Shown: positions 55,117 to 63,690, counted from the first letter of the stretch. The stretch is 64,000 nucleotides of DNA from Propionibacteriaceae bacterium (GCA_009780915.1 WQZD01000007.1:45872-109871), one strand, 5' to 3'. The notes: a model not told the origin generated them from the letters alone. Program-made: numbers and translations.

Positions 55117-55712
55117 GAGAACTCCTTGTGAGCGGCGGTGGCGCGGGTGAACAGGCCGACAATTTCCGTGATGCGCCGCTCCGGCGACAGGGCGTCGCCC
55201 ATACGGAAGGAGAACCCGTCGACCACGGCCCGGATCGCCTGGGCCATGACCTCGGGGTCGAACTCGCCGAAGTCGCCGCACGCCTGCCCTTCTCGCAGGA
55301 TCGTACTGACCTCAGCGACGCCGTCGGGCAGGGAGTAGACACTCGGCTGGTTCTCCAAGATACGGTGCAACGCATTGACGTGGGCGGCGTGCGCGGCGAG
55401 GAATCGGAGGTTGGCCTCCAGATACGCGCGCAGTTGCTCCCCTGGGCTGGCCTGCGGGTCGATCTGGGCCGTCATCGACGCGTTGCCTTGCTCATACAAG
55501 GACCGCACGACTTCCCGATAGATCGCCTCTTTCGTGGTGAAGTGGTAGAGCACGGTCGACTTGCTGGTCGAGGCCGCTTGGGCGATCCGCTCCACAGACG
55601 CCGCCGCGAAACCTTCCGCGTCCAAGACGTGGATAGCTGCGGCGATGATGTCGCCCTGGCGCGCTTGCTGCGTACGGGTGAGCGGCTTCCCATCCGTTGT
55701 CACTGACTCCAT
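55113..55712 (-). CDS. TetR family regulator
   Basis: A 199-residue repressor: IIAAAIHVLDAEGFAAASVERIAQAASTSKSTVLYHF, cited in part, is a clear helix-turn-helix. It sits just after the exporter and should control it or its own promoter at 55719-55746. The ATG is at the predicted transcription start, so the mRNA is probably leaderless. Confidence 0.88.
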   Translation of the reverse strand: MESVTTDGKPLTRTQQARQGDIIAAAIHVLDAEGFAAASVERIAQAASTSKSTVLYHFTTKEAIYREVVRSLYEQGNASMTAQIDPQASPGEQLRAYLEANLRFLAAHAAHVNALHRILENQPSVYSLPDGVAEVSTILREGQACGDFGEFDPEVMAQAIRAVVDGFSFRMGDALSPERRITEIVGLFTRATAAHKEFS

Positions 55713-55718
55713 GCTCTA

Positions 55719-55746
55719 ATATTAGACCATTTGGTCAATTTATCAA
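55719..55746 (-). promoter_or_regulatory. Promoter and TetR operator of the 55712 gene
   Basis: Reading leftward, TTGATA (55741-55746) and TAATAT (55719-55724) with a 16-base spacer. The palindrome GACCATTTGGTC (55725-55736) fills the spacer, the classic place for TetR repression. Confidence 0.75.
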
Positions 55747-55795
55747 CCGTTGAGTCAGTAAATCTGCTACACAGGCAGACTGTCGCTCGGATTCG

Positions 55796-55819
55796 GCTGA
55801 GCGAGCACGCTCGCTCAGC
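55796..55819. promoter_or_regulatory. Perfect 11-bp-arm palindrome upstream of the LytTR gene
   Basis: GCTGAGCGAGC (55796-55806) and GCTCGCTCAGC (55809-55819) flank two bases. A run of CTCAGCT-like units follows. It lies between divergent tetR and lytTR genes and may be a control site for the latter. Confidence 0.5.
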
Positions 55820-55938
55820 TCTCAGCTCACCTCTCAGCCACCGGATTGCGCGAGAGGCAGAACCAAGGCGCCACGTGCCCGTTCTGAGTTGCCAGGCAAG
55901 GACACCTGGAGCCTCCAGCGGGATTCTAGGATGGAAGG

Positions 55939-56379
55939 GTGACAGTACGAGTCGAGGTCCAGGAGGGCTACCCCTCAGTGGAGGTCATCGTTCGCTGCCC
56001 GAGCGAGACCCCAGAGGTTCGCTCCATCCTGGCAGCTGTCCAGGGGGTGAACTCGAGGTTCGCCGGCCTGAAGGACGGGGTGACGCACGTGATCGACTGG
56101 CAGGATGTGCTGTACTGCGAGTCGGTGGACAAGAGATGCTTCATCTATACGGCGGGCGCCGTGTACGAGAGCCAGGCCCGCTTGTACGAGATCGAGGATC
56201 GCTTCAGCGACGTCGGCTTCGCCAGAATCTCCAAGTCGGAAGTGGTCAATGTCCGCCAGATCACCGCGCTGCGCCCTGAGTTCTCCCGCCGCCTGGTGTT
56301 GGTGATGGCCAACGGGGAGAGGCTGATCGCCAATCGGAATTATGCACGTTCGTTGAAAGAAAGGTTGGGATTGACATGA
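55939..56379 (+). CDS. LytTR-domain DNA-binding regulator
   Basis: A 146-residue protein; the C-terminal 95 residues form a LytTR domain (VIDWQDVLYCESVDKRCFIYT; RISKSEVVNVRQITALRPEFSRRLVL, in part). No receiver domain is present. GTG 55939 is the likely start. It overlaps the DUF3021 gene by four bases. Confidence 0.85.
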   Translation: MTVRVEVQEGYPSVEVIVRCPSETPEVRSILAAVQGVNSRFAGLKDGVTHVIDWQDVLYCESVDKRCFIYTAGAVYESQARLYEIEDRFSDVGFARISKSEVVNVRQITALRPEFSRRLVLVMANGERLIANRNYARSLKERLGLT

Positions 56380-56855
56380 CGTCACTACTTCGCTGGCTCA
56401 TGGGTGTCAAGACCGTGGCCGCCTACATCTTCGCAGGACTGGTGTGCCTGTACATGGTGTCGGGCCCGATCTGCTCCTCGGTCCTCCATCAAAGATTCGA
56501 GTACACCATACCCTTCGTGTTCCTCATCCAGGGGATCGTACTCTCACTGCTTATCGCTGTGATCTGGCAGGCTCTCCTCAGTGAGGACGCGCTCGCACAA
56601 GGCCATTTCTTTCCCCGGTTGATCGTCTTCTGCCTGGCAGTCATGGTTCTTCTGGCGCTGTGCCTGCTGACGTTCTTCGCCCTGCCGACCGACTGGGCCA
56701 AGCTATGGCTCATGGTGGCCGGTGCTATCAGTGCCGGCGTCGTCGTCTTGTCGATCCTCGCTGAGATCTACTACCGGGCGACGGGCAAGAAGTACACCGA
56801 GGTGCTCCGGCGCTACCAATCCAACCTCGACGTGCCACCTCGCCGAGAGGAATGA
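56376..56855 (+). CDS. DUF3021 membrane protein
   Basis: A 159-residue protein with four hydrophobic spans and a basic C-terminus, the usual LytTR partner in Firmicutes and Actinobacteria. ATGA overlap with the lytTR gene. The pair likely represses or senses through the membrane; the target genes are unknown. Confidence 0.82.
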   Translation: MTSLLRWLMGVKTVAAYIFAGLVCLYMVSGPICSSVLHQRFEYTIPFVFLIQGIVLSLLIAVIWQALLSEDALAQGHFFPRLIVFCLAVMVLLALCLLTFFALPTDWAKLWLMVAGAISAGVVVLSILAEIYYRATGKKYTEVLRRYQSNLDVPPRREE

Positions 56856-56860
56856 GCAGT

Positions 56861-57451
56861 TCACCACAGGTATGGCAGGAGCCGCTTCGATCTGGCTTGG
56901 TAGTCCTGGTAGTCGCAGCCGAAGATGTCGAGAAGCATCTGTTCCTCTGCGTGGATCCGATAGACATAGGCCGGGATGAACGACACCAGCACGATGATCA
57001 CCACGACCAGATTGCGCATCGCGAGGGCAGCGCCGATGAAGATCGCCAGGTCGGACAGGTAGCCTGGATGACGGACAAGCCGGTAAATACCGCTAGTCAC
57101 CAACGTGTGGCCAGGTTGTTCCCGCAGCGTTCTGGTGAAGAATCGGCCCAGGGTCGAAAACGCCTTGTACCTGATCACCAAACCAGCCACACCGACCAGC
57201 GTGCCGACGACCGCAACCCACAGGTTCACACGCGGCCCAATACGCAGCGCATTCCATAATGGACCAAGCGGCACAAGGATGAAAGCGACACCCATCACCA
57301 CGGAAATGACGGTCGTCGAGCCTTTGTCGAAACCCGTCCGGCCCATGTTCTTCGTGTCCTCACCACGACGCACGAAACGCTCGATCAGAAAGAAACCAGC
57401 GATCAGCAGATACGCGCAGACGTATCCGATCACCAACCATGTCGTGGGCAT
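56861..57451 (-). CDS. Isoprenylcysteine carboxyl methyltransferase-family membrane protein
   Basis: A 196-residue membrane protein: YRLVRHPGYLSDLAIFIGAAL is the ICMT/PEMT-type motif, with a final EEQMLLDIFGCDYQDYQARSKRLLP. It may methylate an isoprenoid or other small molecule; the substrate is unknown. It converges on the DUF3021 gene. Confidence 0.82.
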   Translation of the reverse strand: MPTTWLVIGYVCAYLLIAGFFLIERFVRRGEDTKNMGRTGFDKGSTTVISVVMGVAFILVPLGPLWNALRIGPRVNLWVAVVGTLVGVAGLVIRYKAFSTLGRFFTRTLREQPGHTLVTSGIYRLVRHPGYLSDLAIFIGAALAMRNLVVVIIVLVSFIPAYVYRIHAEEQMLLDIFGCDYQDYQARSKRLLPYLW

Positions 57452-57620
57452 CCACCAAGTCTATGGGATCTCGCAGTGTAATCGACGCAGACTCAGGGGT
57501 TGTTGCGGTGGCCAGAGATCGCAGACTGACAGGATGGCTCGTTCGTTTAAGGGTTCTCGCACTGGCCATCTCCATGGTGACCGTGGAAGACACCGACAAA
57601 CTTCTCGTCCAGCATCACGG

Positions 57621-58209
57621 CTATGGGGATAGCCAGGGGCGAAGCAGCATAGTGGTCTGGTTCATGTGGTAGTGGTTGTCGAAATAATCGAGCAGGTCGC
57701 TCGGCGTCATTTGTGGTCTGGCCAGTCGGGTCGACATTTTGCACTAAAGCGGCTATGGCGGGCCCTGGATGCGTTCTGGCAATTCTGGCAGTGAAATCGG
57801 CAGGCGATACCGCCTGGATGCCAACCGGTAAGGCCCTATCCGGGAAATGAACCAGGTTGGTGGTGACGATCACCGACGCGTCGGCCGTCACGGCAGTTGC
57901 TAGGACGTGTTCATCGTCGAGATCGGGTAGACCGAAGGTTCCTTCCAGGGGTTGCCAACCATCGATCAGGGAATCATCAAACGCGTTGGTCATCCGTTCA
58001 ATCAGGGTGGCTGCCGTCTGGTTTGCTTTGGTTTGCGAAAGCCCGAACTTCTAATGACGAGCACGTTCCTGATAGGCGACTTCCGTCAGGATGATGTCAT
58101 TCCACACCGGACGGAAACATCGCTCCGCTGCAAGCGACAACATGTAGTCACGCATTCGACTGGGAATGAGCACACACGAATCAAGAACAACTGCCGGGAT
58201 GTCAGGCAT
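57621..58209 (-). pseudogene. PIN-domain toxin inactivated by an amber codon and a +1 frameshift
   Basis: The frame starts at ATG 58209 (overlapping the antitoxin stop by eight bases) with VVLDSCVLIPSRMRDYML, the first catalytic Asp. A TAG at 58051-58053 interrupts it, and the same frame continues with KFGLSQTKANQTAATLIER up to an A4 run at 57737-57740. Removing one A there would restore a C-terminus MSTRLARPQMTPSDLLDYF that ends at a TAG at 57621. The toxin is therefore dead by two independent changes, while its antitoxin is intact. Confidence 0.85.
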
Positions 58210-58705
58210 TGGCGCCCTGCCGGCGTCGCTGCGCCAATTCCGCGCGAACCGCCGCCATTTCTTGAGCAGCATCTTCCAATGGCTGTTCTTTGTCGATAGC
58301 AGTGCCGGCGATGAACTGGTATTGGGCTTCACGGCGGGAATCTCGGTACCGCAGCGCGTCCGACAGATCAACCCGGCGATGGGTCCCAACCTTCATATAG
58401 GGGATCTTTCCCGACTCCAACAGCTTCACCACAGTCGGACGGGTCACACCCAAGAGATCAGCGACCTGGCTGGTGGTCAACTGGCGCGTCTGCGGCCGCA
58501 ACGTCACAGCCAGCCCCTCACTCATCGCTTGAACCGCTTGACGAAGCATCGACGCCAATGCTGCCGGCAGCTCCACCGGCGCGCGCCCGGGAAAATCGAG
58601 GAGAACGCCTCCGCCGTCACTGCGAGCTGGGCTAGCCTCCAACGCAGCCACCAAGTCAGCGCCGACATTGGTCGGCATGTACGTCTGTTCTTGCGTCAAC
58701 ACCAT
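58202..58705 (-). CDS. Excisionase-type HTH antitoxin, partner of a dead PIN toxin
   Basis: A 167-residue protein: a helical N-terminal part and an HTH (TTSQVADLLGVTRPTVVKLL, IPYMKVGTHRRVDLSDAL), related to the antitoxin at 40136-40519. It may still repress its own promoter. AAAAGG precedes ATG 58705. Confidence 0.85.
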   Translation of the reverse strand: MVLTQEQTYMPTNVGADLVAALEASPARSDGGGVLLDFPGRAPVELPAALASMLRQAVQAMSEGLAVTLRPQTRQLTTSQVADLLGVTRPTVVKLLESGKIPYMKVGTHRRVDLSDALRYRDSRREAQYQFIAGTAIDKEQPLEDAAQEMAAVRAELAQRRRQGANA

Positions 58706-58820
58706 CGACCTTTTCGTTTCTTTCGTATAGCTTACCGTTGTGCCAGCTGCCTACGCAAGGCCGATTGGGCCTGTTGACTCTTTCTAGCTTAGGAGATCAA
58801 CTGCAGTTAGGGTCGATACA

Positions 58821-59348
58821 ATGATCGGCGTGAACATCCATGACTATCGGCGCATCATACTGGTTGGTAGCGGCGGCAGCGGCAAGAGCTGGGCGGCCAA
58901 ACGGATCGCCCGCATCACCGGCTATCGGTTGTTTCACCTGGACAAAGAATTCTGGCAAGCAGGCTGGGTCATGCCCTCAAACGAGGAGCGCGTCGCGCGT
59001 CAACAAGCCATGATCGCAGGCGATACGTGGATCATCGACGGAAACTACGACTCTAGCATGGCGGAGCGTTTCGCCGCCGCTGACCTGGTCATTTTCCTCG
59101 ACATCAACCGGATCGTCTGCTTAGTATCCGCGATGCTGCGGGCTGGTAAAAATCGTGACGACATGCCCGGCGGACTGAAAGAACCGGGCATGCTCAGCAA
59201 AGACTCCCGCGACTTCTACAAGTGGATCTGGTCGTATCCGACAACGGGACGCCGCACGGTACTGGCGCTACACCAGCAGCACCAAGACATAGCCTTCCTG
59301 CGCGTCAAGACTCGACACCAGATGACACAGCTTCTTGCCCAGTGGTGA
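58821..59348 (+). CDS. Small P-loop kinase (AAA/DNA topology modulation-like)
   Basis: A 175-residue protein: Walker A VGSGGSGKSWAAKRI, HLDKEFW, and WIIDGNYDSSMAERF with the lid region. It resembles adenylate kinase-like proteins annotated as FlaR. Substrate unknown. Confidence 0.82.
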   Translation: MIGVNIHDYRRIILVGSGGSGKSWAAKRIARITGYRLFHLDKEFWQAGWVMPSNEERVARQQAMIAGDTWIIDGNYDSSMAERFAAADLVIFLDINRIVCLVSAMLRAGKNRDDMPGGLKEPGMLSKDSRDFYKWIWSYPTTGRRTVLALHQQHQDIAFLRVKTRHQMTQLLAQW

Positions 59349-59516
59349 ATCCAACAGGTCGGTTGGCGCCATGGATGACCTGGCTATTGATCGGACGCCT
59401 GGCCACGTTGTCGTCCCCACGATAGGGCCCCCTAGCTTCGTCCTTCGCCTTAGTCGGCCACATGTGGCCGAGGCGGCCAGAACGCTCTGATATGAGCTCA
59501 TTCGTGATGCGGCACG

Positions 59517-59807
59517 CTAGAACTGACCGGCGGCGATCTGGCGCAACGCTTCTAGGTGAGCGGCGAACGCCGCGCGTCCGGCCGGGGTCAACGCGACCCA
59601 GACGCGCGCTCGGCCGGACGAGGTCGTCTTCCACGAATGGACGTACCCCGCGTCGACCAACCGGGACAGGTGTTTGGACGCAACGGAATCCGCGACGCCC
59701 AGGGCATCGCGGATCGCAGCGAACTCCATGTGCTCAACTGTCGCCAACATGCCGCAGATGCGCAGCCGCAGCGGAGCGTGGATTTCCTCGTTGAAGTGGG
59801 CTGTCAC
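59517..59807 (-). CDS. Winged-helix transcriptional regulator (MarR/PadR-like)
   Basis: A 96-residue repressor: HAPLRLRICGMLATVEHMEFAAI, LGVADSVASKHLSRLVDAGYV, and an R-rich wing RARVWVALTPAGRAAF. GTG 59807 overlaps the stop of the upstream membrane-protein gene (GTGA); an ATG at 59834 is the alternative. It probably controls the promoter at 60357. Confidence 0.85.
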   Translation of the reverse strand: MTAHFNEEIHAPLRLRICGMLATVEHMEFAAIRDALGVADSVASKHLSRLVDAGYVHSWKTTSSGRARVWVALTPAGRAAFAAHLEALRQIAAGQF

Positions 59808-60313
59808 AAACGCGCACCACCCTGCCGGACCCATCGGGTCCAACTCCAATTTGCGAGCAGATACACGATGGCGCCGAGAACCAGTCCGATGAGGGTGTAG
59901 CTCCACCACGGCAGGACGGCCCGAACCGAGTCAAGCGTCAAGACGCCGGTGAGTGAGCCCATGAAGACGACCAGCAAGAAAAAGGCGATCCAAAAGACGC
60001 GCCGTTGCCGAACGAGAGTAAGGCGCGGCACTACCGCCCGGCGAGAGCGGCGATACGACACGACGATCACGATCGCCGACACGAACACCACCAGGATGAC
60101 CCCCTGCCTCGGCCAGTACGCGCCCAATCCTTGAGCGGCGATCAGTACGGCGATGCAGACGGCCAAACCGGCTATGTACCAGCGCCGTTTGCGCGCCGCC
60201 TCGCGGGCCGCTTGGCTCGAATCAGCCACACTAGCCAGCGCGGCCGTGGCGTCACTGGTGGTCAACCCCGCCAGAGGGTTTGACTCGAAGTCGTACATGT
60301 CTTGCGTTTCCAT
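59804..60313 (-). CDS. Small membrane protein in an operon with its regulator
   Basis: A 169-residue protein with a hydrophilic N-terminal 45 residues and four spans in pairs (AGLAVCIAVLIAAQGLG; VILVVFVSAIVIVVSY; and two later). GGGAGGAC precedes ATG 60313. Unknown function. Confidence 0.75.
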   Translation of the reverse strand: METQDMYDFESNPLAGLTTSDATAALASVADSSQAAREAARKRRWYIAGLAVCIAVLIAAQGLGAYWPRQGVILVVFVSAIVIVVSYRRSRRAVVPRLTLVRQRRVFWIAFFLLVVFMGSLTGVLTLDSVRAVLPWWSYTLIGLVLGAIVYLLANWSWTRWVRQGGARL

Positions 60314-60356
60314 GACAGTCCTCCCTACTGTCCGAACGGCTCGCGTGGAGAGTCGT

Positions 60357-60399
60357 TTTCCGTACTGGAAACTCTACATTTTCCAGTACGGAAAGTCAA
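60357..60399 (-). promoter_or_regulatory. Promoter embedded in an inverted pair of 15-bp operators
   Basis: TTTCCGTACTGGAAA (60357-60371) and its exact reverse complement TTTCCAGTACGGAAA (60380-60394) are eight bases apart. Reading leftward, TTGACT (60394-60399) and TAGAGT (60371-60376) are 17 bases apart, so the operators cover the promoter. It drives the membrane protein and regulator operon. Confidence 0.82.
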
Positions 60400-61256
60400 T
60401 ACGAGGTGTCGCGAACTCATCGATGATCGTCGAGTGGCCTTGGGTACGTCATGAGTATCTCGCAAACGGAGCGCTGGCTGACGTGAGGTAGGCGGCGATC
60501 GGTCCCCTCTGCCAAGGTGTCCGAATTGGTGGGCGTGGCGCCGAATGGATCGCGTCATATCTTGCTGTTTCAGTCCGGCCGGCCGGCGTATATCGTAGGA
60601 GTCACTGCTTACGTCCCACATACATCAGATGCTCCGCCTAGTTGAGCAGATCGTCGCGTTCCCAAAGATGCTCACACCTGGCAGCCCTTCCGCGCCAAGG
60701 AAAGCGACTATTGACCTGGGCCGCCACCGGTGTCGATCACCACGTCACATGGCCGAATGTAGCGGTCGAGCATACGGCAGGCCAACAGGAACTCGGGGCG
60801 CCTGTCGATCCGGCCCTACTCGTTTCAGCATTAGCGTCGTAGTAGTCGCGTATCTCGCTTGTCACATGATCCATCGCCGATCCCTGTCCCCCCGCAACCC
60901 CCATGAGGCCATCGTGTCAGACTTATAGTACATTGCCGTAGTGTTGAGCCTATTCGACGACTCGTCTCAAGGGGAGGTCGCAGAAAACATAGAACCTTGT
61001 GCCGGACACGTCGTACGGTGTCCCGCGCCAGGTGGGGTTCATCCCGAACACACTATCTGAGCACTCTACACTCGAATAGAGTTTTCTAGAGTGTCGATTG
61101 CTCATGGGGTGCTAGGTGCCTCCGTGAGCTCGCGCCAGGCCGTCCGAACCACATCCGCATCATGTGGCGGCTGGCCTGGCTGGATTCGTGGCCGCACCTT
61201 GTTGGTCTCTTCACTCTGGCGGCGTGGTCGTACCCGGGGTGTCCCGACACATGACA
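60400..61256. other. Gene-poor DNA with decayed sequence
   Basis: More than 800 bases without a convincing gene. Short frames such as 60629-60928 lack ribosome sites and family resemblance. A set of nested CACTCTA/TAGAGTG inverted repeats lies at 61058-61093. Looks like eroded accessory sequence. Confidence 0.45.
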
Positions 61257-61652
61257 TCAGGTGATTCGCTGCCAATTGTCGACCACGAGCCCCGGAACCC
61301 GAGCGAACTCGCGGATATTGTCGGTAACCAGGGTTAGCCCTAACTCTAGGGCGTGGGCGGCGATCCACACGTCATTCATGCCGATCGGTGTGCCTTGCGA
61401 CACCAGGTGGGCACGCAAGAGGCCGTAACGCTTGGCGGTCGCCGAATCGAGTCCGACAACATTGATCAGCGTCAACAGCGCATCCACTCGCCGTTCAATC
61501 TGACGAGCCGCGCCTTTGGCGATTCCATAACGAAGCTCACCCTCGACAACAGCGCTGATGACCGCCTGCCCAGGTAGTAGCGCCGTCAATCGGGTGGCAA
61601 CACCACCTGCTGGGTTACGCACCGCATCCGAAACGGCATTAGTGTCCAGCAT
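61257..61652 (-). CDS. vapC: VapC-type PIN-domain toxin
   Basis: A 131-residue RNase: MLDTNAVSDAVRNPAGG with the first Asp, VVEGELRYGI with Glu, IGMNDVWIAAHAL and LVTDNIREFARVPGL. This is a canonical VapC. A longer start at 61700 would overlap the antitoxin end by 17 bases; ATG 61652 is the family-typical start. Confidence 0.92.
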   Translation of the reverse strand: MLDTNAVSDAVRNPAGGVATRLTALLPGQAVISAVVEGELRYGIAKGAARQIERRVDALLTLINVVGLDSATAKRYGLLRAHLVSQGTPIGMNDVWIAAHALELGLTLVTDNIREFARVPGLVVDNWQRIT

Positions 61653-61683
61653 GAACAACGCTTTGGCGTGGAAAGGCGCCACG

Positions 61684-61923
61684 TCAGAACACCGTCTCAT
61701 CGAGGGGCATCAGTTCATCCTCAATGTCGGGCAGTGCCTCGGCGAGCGGCCCCCAGTCGGCGAACAGGTCAGCAAATGTCTGCCCCGATGCTGGCTCTAT
61801 GATCAAACGTGAACCGTCTTGGTACATGTAGGCCGTCTCGCCAGGCAGCTCAAAATCGCGGGGCACCCGCAACGCCTGATTACGTCCATTACGGAAGAGA
61901 CTGACTTCCCGAACCAGAGCCAC
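61684..61923 (-). CDS. vapB: VapB-type AbrB-like antitoxin
   Basis: A 79-residue antitoxin: LFRNGRNQALRVPRDFELPG is a swapped-hairpin AbrB-type DNA-binding domain, followed by an acidic tail (DIEDELMPLDETVF). Operator at 61939-61962 lies directly upstream. Confidence 0.92.
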   Translation of the reverse strand: MALVREVSLFRNGRNQALRVPRDFELPGETAYMYQDGSRLIIEPASGQTFADLFADWGPLAEALPDIEDELMPLDETVF

Positions 61924-61938
61924 AGCAACTCCTCACTT

Positions 61939-61962
61939 TGGCATATGCCTAAGTATATGCCA
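61939..61962. promoter_or_regulatory. Operator of the vapBC pair
   Basis: TGGCATAT (61939-61946) and ATATGCCA (61955-61962) are perfect arms around eight bases. A TATACT -10 (61952-61957, leftward) lies within it. Confidence 0.72.
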
Positions 61963-62013
61963 CAGAGGTGGTGATCGACAACGTACGCGCGATTTCGATT
62001 AGGCTGTCGCCGA

Positions 62014-62601
62014 TCACAGGTCGGGCAGGTCGAGAACGGCGCTGGTCGCCTGGCGGATGATGGGGTCAAGTCGTTGCGGTATGGGCTGGCCGACGTGTGG
62101 ACGCACCAAACCGTAGCTCAACTCGATGACGGCGCTGCCAACCAGCGCCAGCAGGGCCTCATCACAGCGCCCGTAGCGGGCTTGCGTCAAGCTGGCCAGA
62201 CGCGCGAAAAAGGCATCATTGATATGGGCGGCCTCGTCACGCAAAGTTTTCGGGCCGGTCGTCGCCAGGATGTTCTGGCGGAACAAGGTCATCGCCAATG
62301 CCTCGGATGGATGCGACCTGGAGTACGTCGACACTCCCACCGCCATCTCCACCAAGGCGTCGTGTGGGCTGGCCACAGTGTCGGACATCGCTAGGATCAC
62401 CTCGTGAAAACGGCCGATCGAGCGCAGCCACAACCGGCCCAGCAACTCTTCCCGACTCGCGAAACGATGATAGATCGACCCCATCGGCGCCCCGGCCTGC
62501 TCGGCGATCTGAGCCAACGTGACGGCGCGCCCATGTTCAGCTATGGCATCCCGGGCGGCATCCAACAACTCGTCGACGGTGAACTTCTTGGGACGCGGCA
62601 C
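62014..62601 (-). CDS. TetR family regulator
   Basis: A 195-residue repressor: FTVDELLDAARDAIAEHGRA, LAQIAEQAGAPMGSIYHRF. It starts at GTG 62601. It is divergent from the SRPBCC-like fragment at 62636 and shares an operator with it. Confidence 0.88.
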   Translation of the reverse strand: MPRPKKFTVDELLDAARDAIAEHGRAVTLAQIAEQAGAPMGSIYHRFASREELLGRLWLRSIGRFHEVILAMSDTVASPHDALVEMAVGVSTYSRSHPSEALAMTLFRQNILATTGPKTLRDEAAHINDAFFARLASLTQARYGRCDEALLALVGSAVIELSYGLVRPHVGQPIPQRLDPIIRQATSAVLDLPDL

Positions 62602-62606
62602 ACCGT

Positions 62607-62630
62607 TAGCATATCAGAACTGCTATACTA
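62607..62630. promoter_or_regulatory. TetR operator between divergent genes
   Basis: TAGCATATCA and TGCTATACTA form an imperfect inverted repeat (8 of 10) around four bases. A TATACT -10 at 62624-62629 serves the rightward gene. Confidence 0.55.
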
Positions 62631-62635
62631 GAGGT

Positions 62636-62926
62636 ATGATTCTAAAACCTAGAGCCACCGAGTCCCCGCCGACGAGCACCCTGAACCAACACCGGCGACA
62701 CCTACCTATCCGGATCGATGACGCCGGACGGTTGCTTGAGACCCTGGCCGGGCCCAATGATCGTATCTGGACCACAAAGATCGTCACGCCCATCCATCTT
62801 GCTGACGGTCTCAACCTCGAGCGGTTCCTGGGCGGCCAAGCCCATCCACTCACAGCACATCTCCTGGCTGATCCGCGCTCTCGGAGCCGCCTTCTATCAT
62901 TCAGACATGCGGAAGCACCACCATGA
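62636..62926 (+). CDS. Short SRPBCC-like fragment, probably truncated
   Basis: A 96-residue frame whose first half (LPIRIDDAGRLLETLAGPNDRIWTTK) reads like the start of a SRPBCC family protein, with Leu-rich part LNLERFLGGQ. The C-terminus does not follow the family and is probably the result of decay. ATG 62636 is at the predicted transcription start (leaderless). Confidence 0.5.
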   Translation: MILKPRATESPPTSTLNQHRRHLPIRIDDAGRLLETLAGPNDRIWTTKIVTPIHLADGLNLERFLGGQAHPLTAHLLADPRSRSRLLSFRHAEAPP

Positions 62927-63372
62927 CTAGGATCTTTCTGATCGCTGCGGCAGTATGCGATGTAGGCATCGTGGCGTTGCATGTGTTCGTCATCGTCGAG
63001 GGTGGCTGGGCCTATCGTTTCTTCGGCGCGGGAGAGGTCATGGCAACTTTGGCGGACAACGGGTCCTGGATTCCCACCGCAATCACCTCCGTCATAGTCT
63101 TGGCAGCCTTACTGGCAGTAGGTTGGTACCTTGCAGCGGCAGGGATCTTGCCTACACCACCTCTGCTACGGACAGGCCTGTGGGCCGTCGCACTGACATA
63201 CACCCTAAGAGGAGCCGCCTTGTTCCCAGGCCTGTTGATCATGGCTCACATATCGGCCTTCGATTTCTGGTCGTCACTGGTCGCGCTCGCCATCGGGCTC
63301 ATCCACCTAACTGGCGCAATCCAGTGTCAAAGAACCACCCCATGGGCCGGATCCCAACCGAGCGAGACGTAA
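62923..63372 (+). CDS. Small four-span membrane protein
   Basis: A 149-residue protein with four hydrophobic segments: IFLIAAAVCDVGIVALHVFV, ITSVIVLAALLAVGWYLAAA and two more. It overlaps the end of the SRPBCC-like fragment by four bases. Function unknown. Confidence 0.75.
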   Translation: MTRIFLIAAAVCDVGIVALHVFVIVEGGWAYRFFGAGEVMATLADNGSWIPTAITSVIVLAALLAVGWYLAAAGILPTPPLLRTGLWAVALTYTLRGAALFPGLLIMAHISAFDFWSSLVALAIGLIHLTGAIQCQRTTPWAGSQPSET

Positions 63373-63469
63373 TCTGCACCCCCACACCACGTCCGGAGTT
63401 TTAATGGTGATGCTAACTGTGTTCTTCAAGGTACTCTCCATGAGCGCCTACGCTTTGCTGCCCGACAGC

Positions 63470-63509
63470 GCTACCATTCGCGACTGCCCTAGGCTGCCAA
63501 TAACGACTA
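63470..63509 (+). repeat. Decayed coding repeat, copy 2
   Basis: Shares 32 of 40 bases with 54553-54592. Its translation PRLPITTIGSYRLTP is closer to the MetE-type motif than copy 1. Confidence 0.4.
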
Positions 63510-63690
63510 TCGGGAGCTATCGTCTTACACCCAGGAGTCCAACGGTGCGTGCTTACAGCCGTCGGTGCCGGCGGGACGTGTGACCTGGAAGCTCTCGACC
63601 ACGCCGTCAATGGCTCAACCTCCCTGGTCGTCCCCAATTCTGGTATTGACGTCTGGACCGTAGATGCCAAGCACACTGAGAAAATATCGC

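Noticed and set aside
60629..60928. A 99-codon + strand frame
   Set aside because: No ribosome site, no family resemblance and random-looking composition in an eroded region.
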